Source of the DNA: RGIG464 sp045643185
GTDB taxonomy: Bacteria > Myxococcota_A > Bradymonadia > UBA4248
DNA length: 13,315 nt
Assembly (NCBI GenBank): GCA_045643185.1
Contig: JAZUKH010000058.1
Coordinates: 1-13,315, forward strand
Direction: 5' to 3'
The first letter of the stretch is position 1. Each line of letters begins with the position of its first letter. The notes beneath the pieces were generated by a model, which worked only from the letters and a program-made list of their open reading frames with translations, was not told the DNA's origin and ran no database searches. Both the position numbers and the translations under genes were made by a program. Shown piece by piece: positions 7,161 to 13,315 of the stretch.

Positions 7161-7405
7161 AATTTGCCGACCTCACTCTGAATGAATAATGTGAATCTAC
7201 AGCGTTGACAGCGCGCAAACGCCGTCATTTTTCGAAAAATAAAACATTATTATTCTAAATAATCAAACTTTCAGTCACAACGCTGTCAGATATCATTCAT
7301 TTGAATAATAATTTCCCCCCTTCACTGACGTTTGACAGTTCCGACCAAATGAAGAAGCTGTCATCCAAACTCACTGAATAGGAACAAATTCAGCCTGTTC
7401 TTCCC
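7161..7405. promoter_or_regulatory. Divergent intergenic region with four TGACAG/CTGTCA motifs
   Basis: This gap separates nnr (-) from the gene at 7406 (+), so it must carry promoters in both directions. TTGACAG occurs at 7205-7211 and 7332-7338, and its inverse CTGTCA at 7283-7288 and 7358-7363. This makes two inverted pairs; the first pair shares the longer TGACAGCG / CGCTGTCA. A 14-bp perfect palindrome ATTTTTCGAAAAAT lies at 7227-7240 and an ATTCA-TT-TGAAT dyad at 7295-7306. The middle is AT-rich. I could not place a convincing -10/-35 pair for either gene. The motifs are candidate operator sites, and the regulator is unknown. Confidence 0.4.
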
Positions 7406-8446
7406 ATGATCACCATGCCAACCGACCTCTCTCTGCTCAACACGCGTCTTCCTGTCCGACTTGACTGGTGGCGCACACTCGCCCGATGCCTAGACGTCTC
7501 GCCATTTGATTTCCAGACGTTGACGCAAAAACTTTGTGAATTCAGCCACGACCATGGTCTTGAAGGAGACGGGCTTTTGACGCCAAAACTGCGTTGTGAA
7601 CTCGTTCACACGTTCGATGCGCTAAAAATTCGTTTGGTCGGTCCCAATATGACGCCGCGTTGTGTGTTAGCGACACACCACGAAGCACAGATCTACGACG
7701 ACTGCGAAGCGATCGTTCGTGCCGCCGACGGCGCGACCTTCGTCACGCCCTTCGTGCCACAGCTGTTAGCCTTGCGAGGCACCGAGTTACGCGCCGACGG
7801 CGTTTGGCAGACCAACTCGGCGGCGCATTTTGCGCAAGCACCCTACGGCCAGCGTGACCACTTCTCGTCTGACAAGCCCAATTGCTTTGACTCGGTCTTT
7901 GTGCTGTTTTGGCGAGGCACCGAGAAACACGCCATGTTATTCGAAGGCACGGTCAATCCCAATGCCATCTGGTCGGCCGGCACAGCCCATCTCTGCGACG
8001 GGCAATACACCTTCAAACTCGGTCGCCACCGCACCTATAGTCGACCACACATTGATGCCATCCTTCAGGCCAGTATCGACTGGCCAGCCGACTGGCTCTA
8101 CGAATCCGATGACGAGCATGTCCGCTACATCGCGCTTGAAGGCACTTCACCCGTCAATGTCGTGCGCAGTCACGGCAATGCTCTCGACATCAGTGACGAA
8201 GATATTATTCGTGCTGAAAACAAAATTTCAGAATTTGATGCAACTTATGTCGATCAAAATAAAATAAAGATCAACATACACACCTGTCCTTACGACGTGG
8301 CATCATCACTCGGTTGTCAAAATATTCGCCCTGACCAGTATGCCGACTTCATTCGCGCGATAGCTTTTTTAGAAACACAGTCGCGCGAACGATTCGGTTA
8401 TGCCTTTGAAACGTGGTACACGTTGATTGACGCGTCGCGAACGTAG
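7406..8446 (+). CDS. Uncharacterised protein, possible peptidoglycan-active (L,D-transpeptidase/endolysin-like) enzyme
   Basis: 346 residues with no signal peptide and no membrane segment. Residues about 34-68 (FDFQTLTQKLCEF..., then GLEGDGLLTPKLRCEL) resemble a degenerate peptidoglycan-binding helix bundle, where a DG-hydrophobic-x-x-P-x-T/K turn is typical. Residues about 160-212 include FEGTVNPNAIW followed by DGQYTFKLGRH, which I associate with proteins that bear a C-terminal His/Cys signature. That signature is seen here as INIH (H292) and SSLGCQNI (C304), then a Q-Y-A-D-F segment. It recalls the H...S-x-G-C catalytic motif of YkuD-type L,D-transpeptidases, but the His-Cys distance is short and the last residue is Q rather than R. 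Function is therefore tentative. No good ribosome site precedes the ATG at 7406; AGGAAC at 7380-7385 is too far, and an alternative ATG lies at 7415. It converges on the lipoprotein gene, with a 35-bp gap in which I see no terminator. Confidence 0.7.
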   Translation: MITMPTDLSLLNTRLPVRLDWWRTLARCLDVSPFDFQTLTQKLCEFSHDHGLEGDGLLTPKLRCELVHTFDALKIRLVGPNMTPRCVLATHHEAQIYDDCEAIVRAADGATFVTPFVPQLLALRGTELRADGVWQTNSAAHFAQAPYGQRDHFSSDKPNCFDSVFVLFWRGTEKHAMLFEGTVNPNAIWSAGTAHLCDGQYTFKLGRHRTYSRPHIDAILQASIDWPADWLYESDDEHVRYIALEGTSPVNVVRSHGNALDISDEDIIRAENKISEFDATYVDQNKIKINIHTCPYDVASSLGCQNIRPDQYADFIRAIAFLETQSRERFGYAFETWYTLIDASRT

Positions 8447-8481
8447 TCACGACACGTCTACGGGACTAAGAAACGAGCTAA

Positions 8482-9600
8482 TTATTCAGCGCAGGCAGTC
8501 TTCTCGTTGTTACAGCCGTTTGTGCATTTTTCCTGAATGGGGAAGAGCCACATGCCACCTTCTTTGGCCGGGTAGCAGAAATAGCTGTCGGAATACGCCT
8601 TTTCGTCTTTACCGGTACACTGCAGAATGTTCTCTTCTTCACTTTCACAAGGCGTGACGCATTCAGCGTAATCAGTCAGTCCATAACCATCGGCCAAGTA
8701 GTGGCATTCATAGCGACAGGCTTCACTAACCACGACTTTGTCCACGGAATGACAGAAATAAAGGCTGTTGTCTTTACAAAAATCGACGAAAGTAGAGGGA
8801 TCACATGGGGTATCTTCAGCAATGACGTCAGCGCATTTGAACTTCTTATCGCCATCGGGCATACAGGTCGAATTAGCACCACACTTGTTCTTGACGTATT
8901 TGCCATTGTCGCAGTTATAGACGTCGTCCGCGTAACATGTGGAAGCGCTACAAGGCTTGCCTTCAGCCACAGCAGGGGCTTTTTCGGTACAGGCGCCATT
9001 TTCACAGGCTTCCGCGCAGGGGTCATTGGTGTAAGCAAAGTCGTAAAACCCACCACTTTGAACGGGTTCACAAAAATGCGCTTCGATGTATTTGCCATCG
9101 CAAGTGGCGTAATCGGGAGTATCTTTTTCACAAGGTTCGACGCAATCGGCCCATTTGCTTTCATTACTGACCTGACACGAGGCTTTATTACCGGCAGCTT
9201 CGGCATACGCCTCGCAATCACGCAAGATCTCTTTGCCATCTTCGCAAATGTGCGCCACGTCGGCATCGCAGAATTCCACGAACGACTTATCGCAGCTTTT
9301 ACCCGACTCGGTTGCAAAATCTTCGACCGAAACATCACCGTTGACGGGCGGTTCGTCTTTATTGTCTTTTGAACAGGATTTATCGCAGGTACACGACGGA
9401 TCGGTCTTGCAACTGCAACTGCACTCGCTGGGCGTCGACGTGCAGGATTTATCGCAGGTACACGACGAATCGGTCTTGCAGCTGCAACTGCACTCATTGG
9501 GATTGACTTTCTTTTCCTCTTTTGAGTCGTCATCGCACCCAGTCGCAAAGACGGTCGCAAAAATTCCCAGAACCAGGCCAAAAAGTAACTGACGTTTCAT
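8482..9600 (-). CDS. Cys-rich lipoprotein with duplicated cysteine domains
   Basis: 372 residues. A clear lipoprotein signal (MKRQLLFGLVLGIFATVFATGC) gives lipidated C22 followed by DDD. Residues 35-76 hold two near-identical CxCxC units (ECSCSCKTDxSCTCDKSC at 36-53 and 59-76). A linker follows, then a roughly 100-residue Cys domain (103-204) that recurs at 266-370. Both copies share FVEFC/FVDFC, an H-x-C or F-x-C turn, ADCVEPC / AECVTPC, an HFCEP / YFCYP element and a closing C-x3-C-x-N-x3-C cluster. Between them, residues 217-256 form one six-cysteine module of the same pattern as the large lipoprotein at 261-2939. The start at 9600 is chosen because AGGAG (9606-9610) lies 5 nt upstream and the signal peptide begins there; a longer open frame to 9750 lacks support. 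It is probably exported and envelope-anchored. Function is unknown; the paired CxC units could bind metal or form disulfides. Confidence 0.87.
   Translation of the reverse strand: MKRQLLFGLVLGIFATVFATGCDDDSKEEKKVNPNECSCSCKTDSSCTCDKSCTSTPSECSCSCKTDPSCTCDKSCSKDNKDEPPVNGDVSVEDFATESGKSCDKSFVEFCDADVAHICEDGKEILRDCEAYAEAAGNKASCQVSNESKWADCVEPCEKDTPDYATCDGKYIEAHFCEPVQSGGFYDFAYTNDPCAEACENGACTEKAPAVAEGKPCSASTCYADDVYNCDNGKYVKNKCGANSTCMPDGDKKFKCADVIAEDTPCDPSTFVDFCKDNSLYFCHSVDKVVVSEACRYECHYLADGYGLTDYAECVTPCESEEENILQCTGKDEKAYSDSYFCYPAKEGGMWLFPIQEKCTNGCNNEKTACAE
9374..9501 (-). repeat. In-frame tandem duplication, 69-bp period
   Basis: Segments 9374-9432 and 9443-9501 (59 bp each) differ at four positions and are offset by 69 bp, exactly 23 codons. 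They encode the two CSCSC...CTCDKSC units near the lipoprotein N terminus. The high nucleotide identity points to a recent duplication, and such arrays can change copy number by slippage or recombination. Confidence 0.9.
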
Positions 9601-9605
9601 AAAAA

Positions 9606-9610
9606 CTCCT
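9606..9610 (-). promoter_or_regulatory. Ribosome binding site that sets the lipoprotein start at 9600
   Basis: AGGAG on the minus strand, 5 nt before the ATG at 9600. It rules in favour of the start that opens directly with the lipoprotein signal peptide. Confidence 0.75.
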
Positions 9611-9655
9611 GAAAGGCGGTCGAATGAGAATGACCGCATCACAAACCGGAGGAAA

Positions 9656-9683
9656 GTTTTAGCGAAAATCGCTATGATTACAA
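9656..9683 (-). promoter_or_regulatory. Candidate promoter with an operator-like palindrome in its spacer
   Basis: On the minus strand, TTGTAA (9678-9683), 16 nt, then TAAAAC (9656-9661) gives a modest sigma70 match. The dyad TAGCGAAAATCGCTA (9660-9674) fills the spacer and touches the -10. A start near 9649 would leave a leader of about 50 nt for the lipoprotein gene. The promoter elements are weak and the dyad is clear. Confidence 0.35.
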
Positions 9684-9726
9684 GCTCAAATACATGCACG
9701 CAACACAATGCATTGCACACACGACA

Positions 9727-9747
9727 GCACGGCGCATCAGGCCGTGC
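9727..9747 (-). terminator. Hairpin after trpS, weak terminator candidate
   Basis: GCACGGC and GCCGTGC pair perfectly over 7 bp around a 7-nt loop, just after the trpS stop codon. The following minus-strand sequence is TGTCGTGTG rather than a U-tract, so termination is uncertain. The stem may separate trpS from the lipoprotein gene. Confidence 0.4.
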
Positions 9748-9759
9748 CATTCCGAGGCA

Positions 9760-10743
9760 TTACTTATTGATGTAACCGACGGCGTCGCGGGCGCGATTAA
9801 GCACTTCATTCATCTTGACGCTGGCGCGTTGAGCGCCGTCGCGCAGAATGTCTTCGAGTGTATCAGGGCGTTCCATGAAATCGTTGTAGATCTTTCGGGG
9901 ACCTTCGGTCTGTTCGATGAGCAGGTCATAGAGAGCCATTTTGGCGTGGCCGTAACCAAAACCAGGCGTACGGTATTTTTCTTCGATGTCAGCGATCTGT
10001 TCAGGCGTCGCAAAGAGCTTGTAGAGATTATAAACATTGCAGTGTTCGTAATCTTTGGGCTGATCGATCGGCGTCGAATCGGTCACGATGCTCATGATCT
10101 GTTTTTTGAGCTGTTTGGGCGGAATCATGAGGTTGATCGTGTTGCCATAAGACTTGGACATTTTGCGACCGTCGAGTCCGGGGATGGTTGCAAGCGTCTC
10201 ATTAAAGCGCGCTTCGGGCAGATGGAAGGTCTCACCGAACGCATAGTTGAAGCGTTCGGCCATGTCGCGCGTCATTTCGACGTGCTGAACCTGGTCTTTG
10301 CCAACGGGCACGATGTCGGAATCGTGGATCAGAATGTCAGCCGCCATCAACACGGGGTAGGCAAAGAGGCCGTGAACTTCTTCGCCTGCGTTACCACGGT
10401 CTTTTGCAGCTTTCCAAGCGTGGGCGCGTTCGAGCAAGCCCATATTCGTGACGCAGCTCAGGATCCAGGCGAGTTCGCAGACCTGGGGCAAATCCGACTG
10501 GCGGTAAAATACGCACTGTTTGGGATCAAGACCAAAGGCGAGGAAATACGCGGCGATCTGATGCGAGTATTCGCGCATTTTGGCACGGTCATGCACCGTC
10601 GTCATGGCGTGATAGTCAGCAATGAAGTAGCGGCAATCGTATTGTTCCTGCAAAGCGATTGCAGGTTTGATCATGCCAAGATGATTGCCAACGTGAGGCG
10701 AAAAAGTCGGTTTAATGCCGCTGAGCGAGATTTTTTTGGTCAT
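9760..10743 (-). CDS. trpS: Tryptophan--tRNA ligase
   Basis: 327 residues, the usual length for bacterial TrpS. It charges tRNA-Trp with tryptophan using ATP in the cytoplasm. Class I signatures are present: SGIKPTFSPHVGNHLG carries the HIGH-equivalent PHVGNHLG (16-23), and GRKMSKSYGN carries KMSKS (194-198). TrpS-specific segments are IADYHAMTT (41-49), YPVLMAADIL (129-138) and VGKDQVQHVEMTRD (147-160). The ATG at 10743 gives the standard N terminus; an upstream in-frame TTG at 10764 adds seven residues and has no ribosome site. The ribosome site before 10743 is weak. The 115-bp upstream gap holds a GCGAAT/ATTCGC dyad (10789-10807) and the terminator of the preceding gene; I found no convincing trpS promoter. 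No T-box-like leader is evident. Confidence 0.97.
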   Translation of the reverse strand: MTKKISLSGIKPTFSPHVGNHLGMIKPAIALQEQYDCRYFIADYHAMTTVHDRAKMREYSHQIAAYFLAFGLDPKQCVFYRQSDLPQVCELAWILSCVTNMGLLERAHAWKAAKDRGNAGEEVHGLFAYPVLMAADILIHDSDIVPVGKDQVQHVEMTRDMAERFNYAFGETFHLPEARFNETLATIPGLDGRKMSKSYGNTINLMIPPKQLKKQIMSIVTDSTPIDQPKDYEHCNVYNLYKLFATPEQIADIEEKYRTPGFGYGHAKMALYDLLIEQTEGPRKIYNDFMERPDTLEDILRDGAQRASVKMNEVLNRARDAVGYINK

Positions 10744-10858
10744 AGTGTGACTCACAGAAGTCAAGGGCGCGCGGACGCAGTCATTCGAGCGAATCCAGTG
10801 AATTCGCGAGACAATAGCGCATGCGTGCGGTCAAAAAATTTTATGCAGGTATAGGCGC

Positions 10859-10886
10859 AAAAAAGCCCGGCACGAGGCCGAGCTTT
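10859..10886 (-). terminator. Strong rho-independent terminator of the YHIQTED-type gene
   Basis: Minus-strand RNA forms a 10-bp stem, AAAGCTCGGC with GCCGGGCTTT (one T-G wobble), around a 5-nt loop. It ends in six consecutive U residues (A-run at 10859-10864). It lies 25 nt after the stop at 10912 and upstream of trpS. Confidence 0.9.
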
Positions 10887-10911
10887 GAAACGGGGTGAAA
10901 GCAGGCTTGGC

Positions 10912-11523
10912 TTAAACGGCGCCGCCTTCAATCAAAACAGCGACGAGGCTGTCGAGCGAAAGATCGTCTTTGGGCCACACGACGCCGGCATAGGCAACAC
11001 GGCGCGGTTTGAGGCGCGAGGCTTTGACGGCATTCGAGCAATCAACAGGCTTGGTAAGCACCGCCACATGGTTGGGATCGGCAGGCATCTTGGGTTTGGC
11101 AATGACCGGTGAAAGGCTGCGCACCGACTGCGCGCCACCACGCGCCGGCGTGATCGGCGCTACAGGCGAAACTGGGCCAACGGACGGACCGTTCGTACTA
11201 CCGGGAGGCGGCACAGAAGCACTCTTCGGAAGACTCGATTTCGCATACATCGCCGCGACTTTCGCGTCGTAGTCGCCTTCAAACAGCTTCTTGTAAAAGA
11301 ACTGGTGCTGTTCGACCATGCGCTCTTTTACGACCTTGTTGATCTCAGCTTCGTCCGTCAGACCACTCACGGCGTCCTGATAGGACGTGCTCTTGCAGTC
11401 AAGCGTCTGACCCGAGTGAAAAACTGTCGTCGTAATATGGCCGTTCTTCAGACCGTTATCCTCAGTCTGAATGTGATACCACTTGGATTTGTATTCAATA
11501 TCGTTATTGTAGGCGTTTAACAT
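10912..11523 (-). CDS. Conserved protein with N-terminal YHIQTED domain and Pro-rich linker
   Basis: 203 residues, no signal peptide. Residues about 9-85 (DIEYKSKWYHIQTEDNG, then an FHSGQTLDCKSTSY turn and a helix ending in FFYKKLFEGDYD) match a domain I remember from uncharacterised delta-proteobacterial/myxobacterial proteins; I know no function for it. Residues about 95-145 are a low-complexity Pro/Ser/Gly linker. The C-terminal part has AVLTKPVD and ends with a W-P-K-D-D-L-S-L-D-S-L-V helix, recalling an SLDE-type tail in the same family. The start at 11523 is supported by AAGGGA (11529-11534), 5 nt upstream; a longer frame to 11562 is not. The gene has its own promoter (11581-11609) and a strong terminator, so it is a single-gene unit. 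It could be a small cytoplasmic regulator or adaptor, which is speculative. Confidence 0.82.
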   Translation of the reverse strand: MLNAYNNDIEYKSKWYHIQTEDNGLKNGHITTTVFHSGQTLDCKSTSYQDAVSGLTDEAEINKVVKERMVEQHQFFYKKLFEGDYDAKVAAMYAKSSLPKSASVPPPGSTNGPSVGPVSPVAPITPARGGAQSVRSLSPVIAKPKMPADPNHVAVLTKPVDCSNAVKASRLKPRRVAYAGVVWPKDDLSLDSLVAVLIEGGAV

Positions 11524-11580
11524 GACATTCCCTTTTCGCTGGAAAACACCTGTAAGCATCAAACATCATTTGACGCATCA

Positions 11581-11609
11581 TTTTTAATGGTTATCCCGTC
11601 TTACGTCAA
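11581..11609 (-). promoter_or_regulatory. Sigma70-like promoter of the YHIQTED-type gene
   Basis: On the minus strand, TTGACG (11604-11609), exactly 17 nt, then TAAAAA (11581-11586). The -35 box begins three bases after the rlmD stop codon, so the downstream gene can be transcribed independently. The leader would be about 50 nt. Confidence 0.5.
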
Positions 11610-11612
11610 TCA

Positions 11613-13100
11613 TTAAACACACGTTCTGTGCAAAGTCACGACCGTTTCGAGATGCGCTGTCTGCGGCAACATGTCGACCGGCTGAATGTTCATGATCTGA
11701 TAGCCATCCGCGATGAAATCAGCGAGGTTTTCGCACAACGTCTCGGGATTGCACGACACATAGATGATCGTGTTCAGTCCAAGTCGCATGATCTGTCGAT
11801 AGGCCGTCGGCAGCAGACCACGTCTGGGCGGATCGATAACCAACATATAATCGGCAAAATTCGCGTCGTGATCGAGCAGATCACGCAAAATTTCAGCCGT
11901 GTCACCGGCATAGAACTCGACGAGATCGCTCAACCCATTGAATGCCGCATTCGCGCGGGCATTTTCGATCGCCTGTTCCTCAATGTCGACGGCAATGGCG
12001 CGATGCCCGTGACGTGCAAAACTCAGCGCGATCGTGCCCGTGCCGCAGTAAAGATCAAGCACCGGCGTGTTGGCTTTCATGTAGGGTTCAGCCTGGCGCC
12101 GCACGACATCATAAAGCTTTTCAGCCTGCAGCGTATTCGGCTGAAAGAACGCGTGCGGCAGCACTTCGAACTGAAGAGCGTGCTCGGCATCGGGCACATG
12201 CATCACCTCGCGCAGCACGGCCGGCCCAAAGATCAGCTCGTCGACCATCGTCGTGCGCGTCCCTTTTTCGCTCAAAATCTTCGTCCAATAGAACGTCTCA
12301 ACTGGTTTCGACAGCGTCTGAAGCACACTCGCCGCGTAATCGTCGATCACTTCACGCGCCGTATGCACCGAGCCATCCCGATACGTCACGCTTTGCTCAC
12401 CCGACGTCGTCAAAATCAACATCGACGCATCCGTTCGCTTGCCTTCACGAAGCGTCATCAACCGCAAAAAGCCCTCGTTTTTGCGAAACACATAGTACGA
12501 CACACCGCGTTCGATCGCCCACGCCGTCGTCTTTTGACACAACTCTGGAATGCGCGGTGAAAACGACTCACAGTGGCTCAGCGTAATGACTTCGTGCTGG
12601 AACCCAGCCGGGTGCATGCCCACGCCCAGTTCGCCGCCACCGTCCGGACCAAACGTCAGTTCCATCTTGTTGCGGTAAAACCACTGCTGATCGCACCCCA
12701 ACACCGCGTTTGGCGTCGCATCCACGTGATTTTTGACCAAAAAACGCTTCAAAATATCGCCCTTGAGCGCCAGCTGCGTTTCGTACGCGATCGATTGCAG
12801 CGTACAACCGCCACACCCCGTATCCTTGTCACATCGGCGTCCCGTGTGCGGACAACGCGGTTCAATGCGCGGATAACCATATTTCAGATAATCCACGACT
12901 TCGGCCTCCAGACCACCCTGTTCCACGCGTCGATACTCGGCCAACACCACGTCGCCCGGCAGCGCGCCACGCACTTCGACCGTCACGGGACGATCGCGCT
13001 CCACGATCTCCGTTCGCCCCCAACCACGAGTCGAAAGTCCCTCGATCGTCAACTCGTCACGCGTAAAAATCTTCTCTAAAAGTCTCTTTTTGCGAGTCAT
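11613..13100 (-). CDS. rlmD: 23S rRNA (uracil-C5)-methyltransferase, RlmD/RumA family
   Basis: 495 residues. It transfers a methyl group from SAM to C5 of a uridine, probably in 23S rRNA. The N-terminal TRAM-like RNA-binding domain covers about 12-72. A [4Fe-4S] set follows: C90, C96, C99 (C-x5-CGGC) and C177, a spacing close to that of E. coli RumA/RlmD; C83 is additional. The C-terminal Rossmann methyltransferase has FFQPN (318-322), DLYCGTGTIAL (349-359), DPPRRGL (423-429), VSCNPETL with nucleophile C450, and PQTAHLETV carrying the general-base Glu (E485). The family also includes tRNA TrmA and dual-site RlmCD; the Fe-S set favours RlmD. No strong ribosome site precedes the ATG at 13100. 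It is longer than E. coli RlmD, mainly between residues about 180 and 310. Its promoter lies at 13158-13186. Confidence 0.92.
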   Translation of the reverse strand: MTRKKRLLEKIFTRDELTIEGLSTRGWGRTEIVERDRPVTVEVRGALPGDVVLAEYRRVEQGGLEAEVVDYLKYGYPRIEPRCPHTGRRCDKDTGCGGCTLQSIAYETQLALKGDILKRFLVKNHVDATPNAVLGCDQQWFYRNKMELTFGPDGGGELGVGMHPAGFQHEVITLSHCESFSPRIPELCQKTTAWAIERGVSYYVFRKNEGFLRLMTLREGKRTDASMLILTTSGEQSVTYRDGSVHTAREVIDDYAASVLQTLSKPVETFYWTKILSEKGTRTTMVDELIFGPAVLREVMHVPDAEHALQFEVLPHAFFQPNTLQAEKLYDVVRRQAEPYMKANTPVLDLYCGTGTIALSFARHGHRAIAVDIEEQAIENARANAAFNGLSDLVEFYAGDTAEILRDLLDHDANFADYMLVIDPPRRGLLPTAYRQIMRLGLNTIIYVSCNPETLCENLADFIADGYQIMNIQPVDMLPQTAHLETVVTLHRTCV

Positions 13101-13157
13101 ATTCTCAAATTTCCGTTTATCGTTTATCCCCGTCTTTCCAATTTTTTGGGGGCAACT

Positions 13158-13186
13158 ATTATAATCTTAACGCGCCACAATGTAAG
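13158..13186 (-). promoter_or_regulatory. Sigma70-like promoter of rlmD
   Basis: On the minus strand, CTTACA (13181-13186), 17 nt, then a perfect TATAAT (13158-13163). Transcription would start near 13150, giving a leader of about 50 nt. The promoter lies between the transposase stop (13219) and rlmD, so insertion of the IS left it intact or supplied its upstream flank. Confidence 0.55.
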
Positions 13187-13199
13187 ACGTTTTTTGGGT

Positions 13200-13315
13200 G
13201 GGGGAAGTCGGAAAATTGTCAATCCAAATGCATATTTGAGTAAACCATTTCCGGTGTCTTCCAACCAAGCACTTTTCGAGGTCTCCGGTTAATCTCTTCA
13301 CAGACCTGTCTGATG
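13200..13315 (-). mobile_element. Right end of an IS30-family insertion sequence (boundary approximate)
   Basis: Inferred from the transposase C terminus. In this family the stop codon lies near or within the terminal inverted repeat, so the outer end probably falls close to 13200-13221. The other end and the direct target repeat lie outside the window, so the exact boundary cannot be set. Confidence 0.5.
13219..13315 (-). CDS. IS30-family transposase, C-terminal fragment (runs off window)
   Basis: The minus-strand frame entering from the window end reads 31 residues to a TGA at 13219-13221. It contains the sequence EEINRRPRKVLGWKTPEMVY. The I-N-x-R-P-R-K-x-L-G-W-K-T-P signature is the C-terminal hallmark of IS30-family DDE transposases, just after the catalytic Glu helix. 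Only the 3' end is in view, so completeness of the element cannot be judged. It is transcribed towards rlmD. Confidence 0.85.
   Translation of the reverse strand, partial: IRQVCEEINRRPRKVLGWKTPEMVYSNMHLD

Noticed and set aside
9601..9750. Longer N terminus for the second lipoprotein
   Set aside because: The extra 50 residues precede a perfect lipoprotein signal and overlap the putative promoter and operator dyad; AGGAG points to 9600.
9694..10854. Long plus-strand open frame (386 codons) opposite trpS
   Set aside because: It is antisense to an unmistakable trpS and has no recognisable domain or ribosome site; long antisense frames are expected from this codon usage.
10744..10858. T-box or tryptophan leader before trpS
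   Set aside because: The gap is short, with only one small dyad and no antiterminator-like alternative stem or Trp-rich leader peptide.
11628..12560. Plus-strand open frame (310 codons) opposite rlmD
   Set aside because: It is His/Arg-rich, typical of a complement of a coding frame, and lies entirely within the well-supported methyltransferase gene.

Overview
The window reads as a chromosomal segment of a Gram-negative bacterium. My best guess is a deltaproteobacterial or Myxococcota-like lineage, close to Bradymonadales. This rests on two large Cys-rich predicted lipoproteins built from six-cysteine modules and on a small protein with a YHIQTEDNG-type N-terminal domain of a kind I associate with delta-proteobacteria. 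The taxonomic call is an inference. Coding DNA is moderately GC-rich, while several intergenic stretches (about 4740-4870 and 7180-7320) are strikingly AT-rich.

Left part (1-3100): a very long predicted lipoprotein gene (261-2939, +) made of sixteen consecutive six-cysteine modules. It has its own sigma70-like promoter (184-212). It is bracketed by two inverted copies of a modular palindromic repeat (1-115 and 2989-3067) that share an outer shell but carry different hairpin cores.

Centre-left (3100-7160): three minus-strand genes. A bifunctional NAD(P)HX epimerase/dehydratase gene (nnr) is followed 8 nt later by a PflX-like radical SAM gene with an unusual set of extra cysteines. After a 225-bp AT-rich gap with hairpins comes a membrane-anchored protein with a TPR-like C-terminal half.

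Centre (7161-8446): a 245-bp divergent regulatory region with four TGACAG-type motifs separates nnr from a plus-strand gene of uncertain function. Its C-terminal H...SLGC signature recalls L,D-transpeptidase or endolysin-like enzymes.

Right part (8482-13315): a second Cys-rich lipoprotein (8482-9600, -) with two kinds of internal duplication; trpS (9760-10743, -); a small YHIQTED-type conserved protein with a textbook intrinsic terminator and its own promoter; and an RlmD/RumA-type rRNA uracil-C5 methyltransferase (11613-13100, -). At the right edge is the 3' end of an IS30-family transposase, cut by the window border. No rRNA, tRNA or CRISPR array was recognised.

The genes do not form one pathway. 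Housekeeping genes (nnr, trpS, rlmD) alternate with envelope-directed, lineage-specific ones (two Cys-rich lipoproteins, the TPR membrane protein and the peptidoglycan-enzyme-like protein). The least-explained content is the Cys-module lipoprotein family, the core-swapped palindromic repeats, and the Cys-enriched radical SAM enzyme coupled to nnr.
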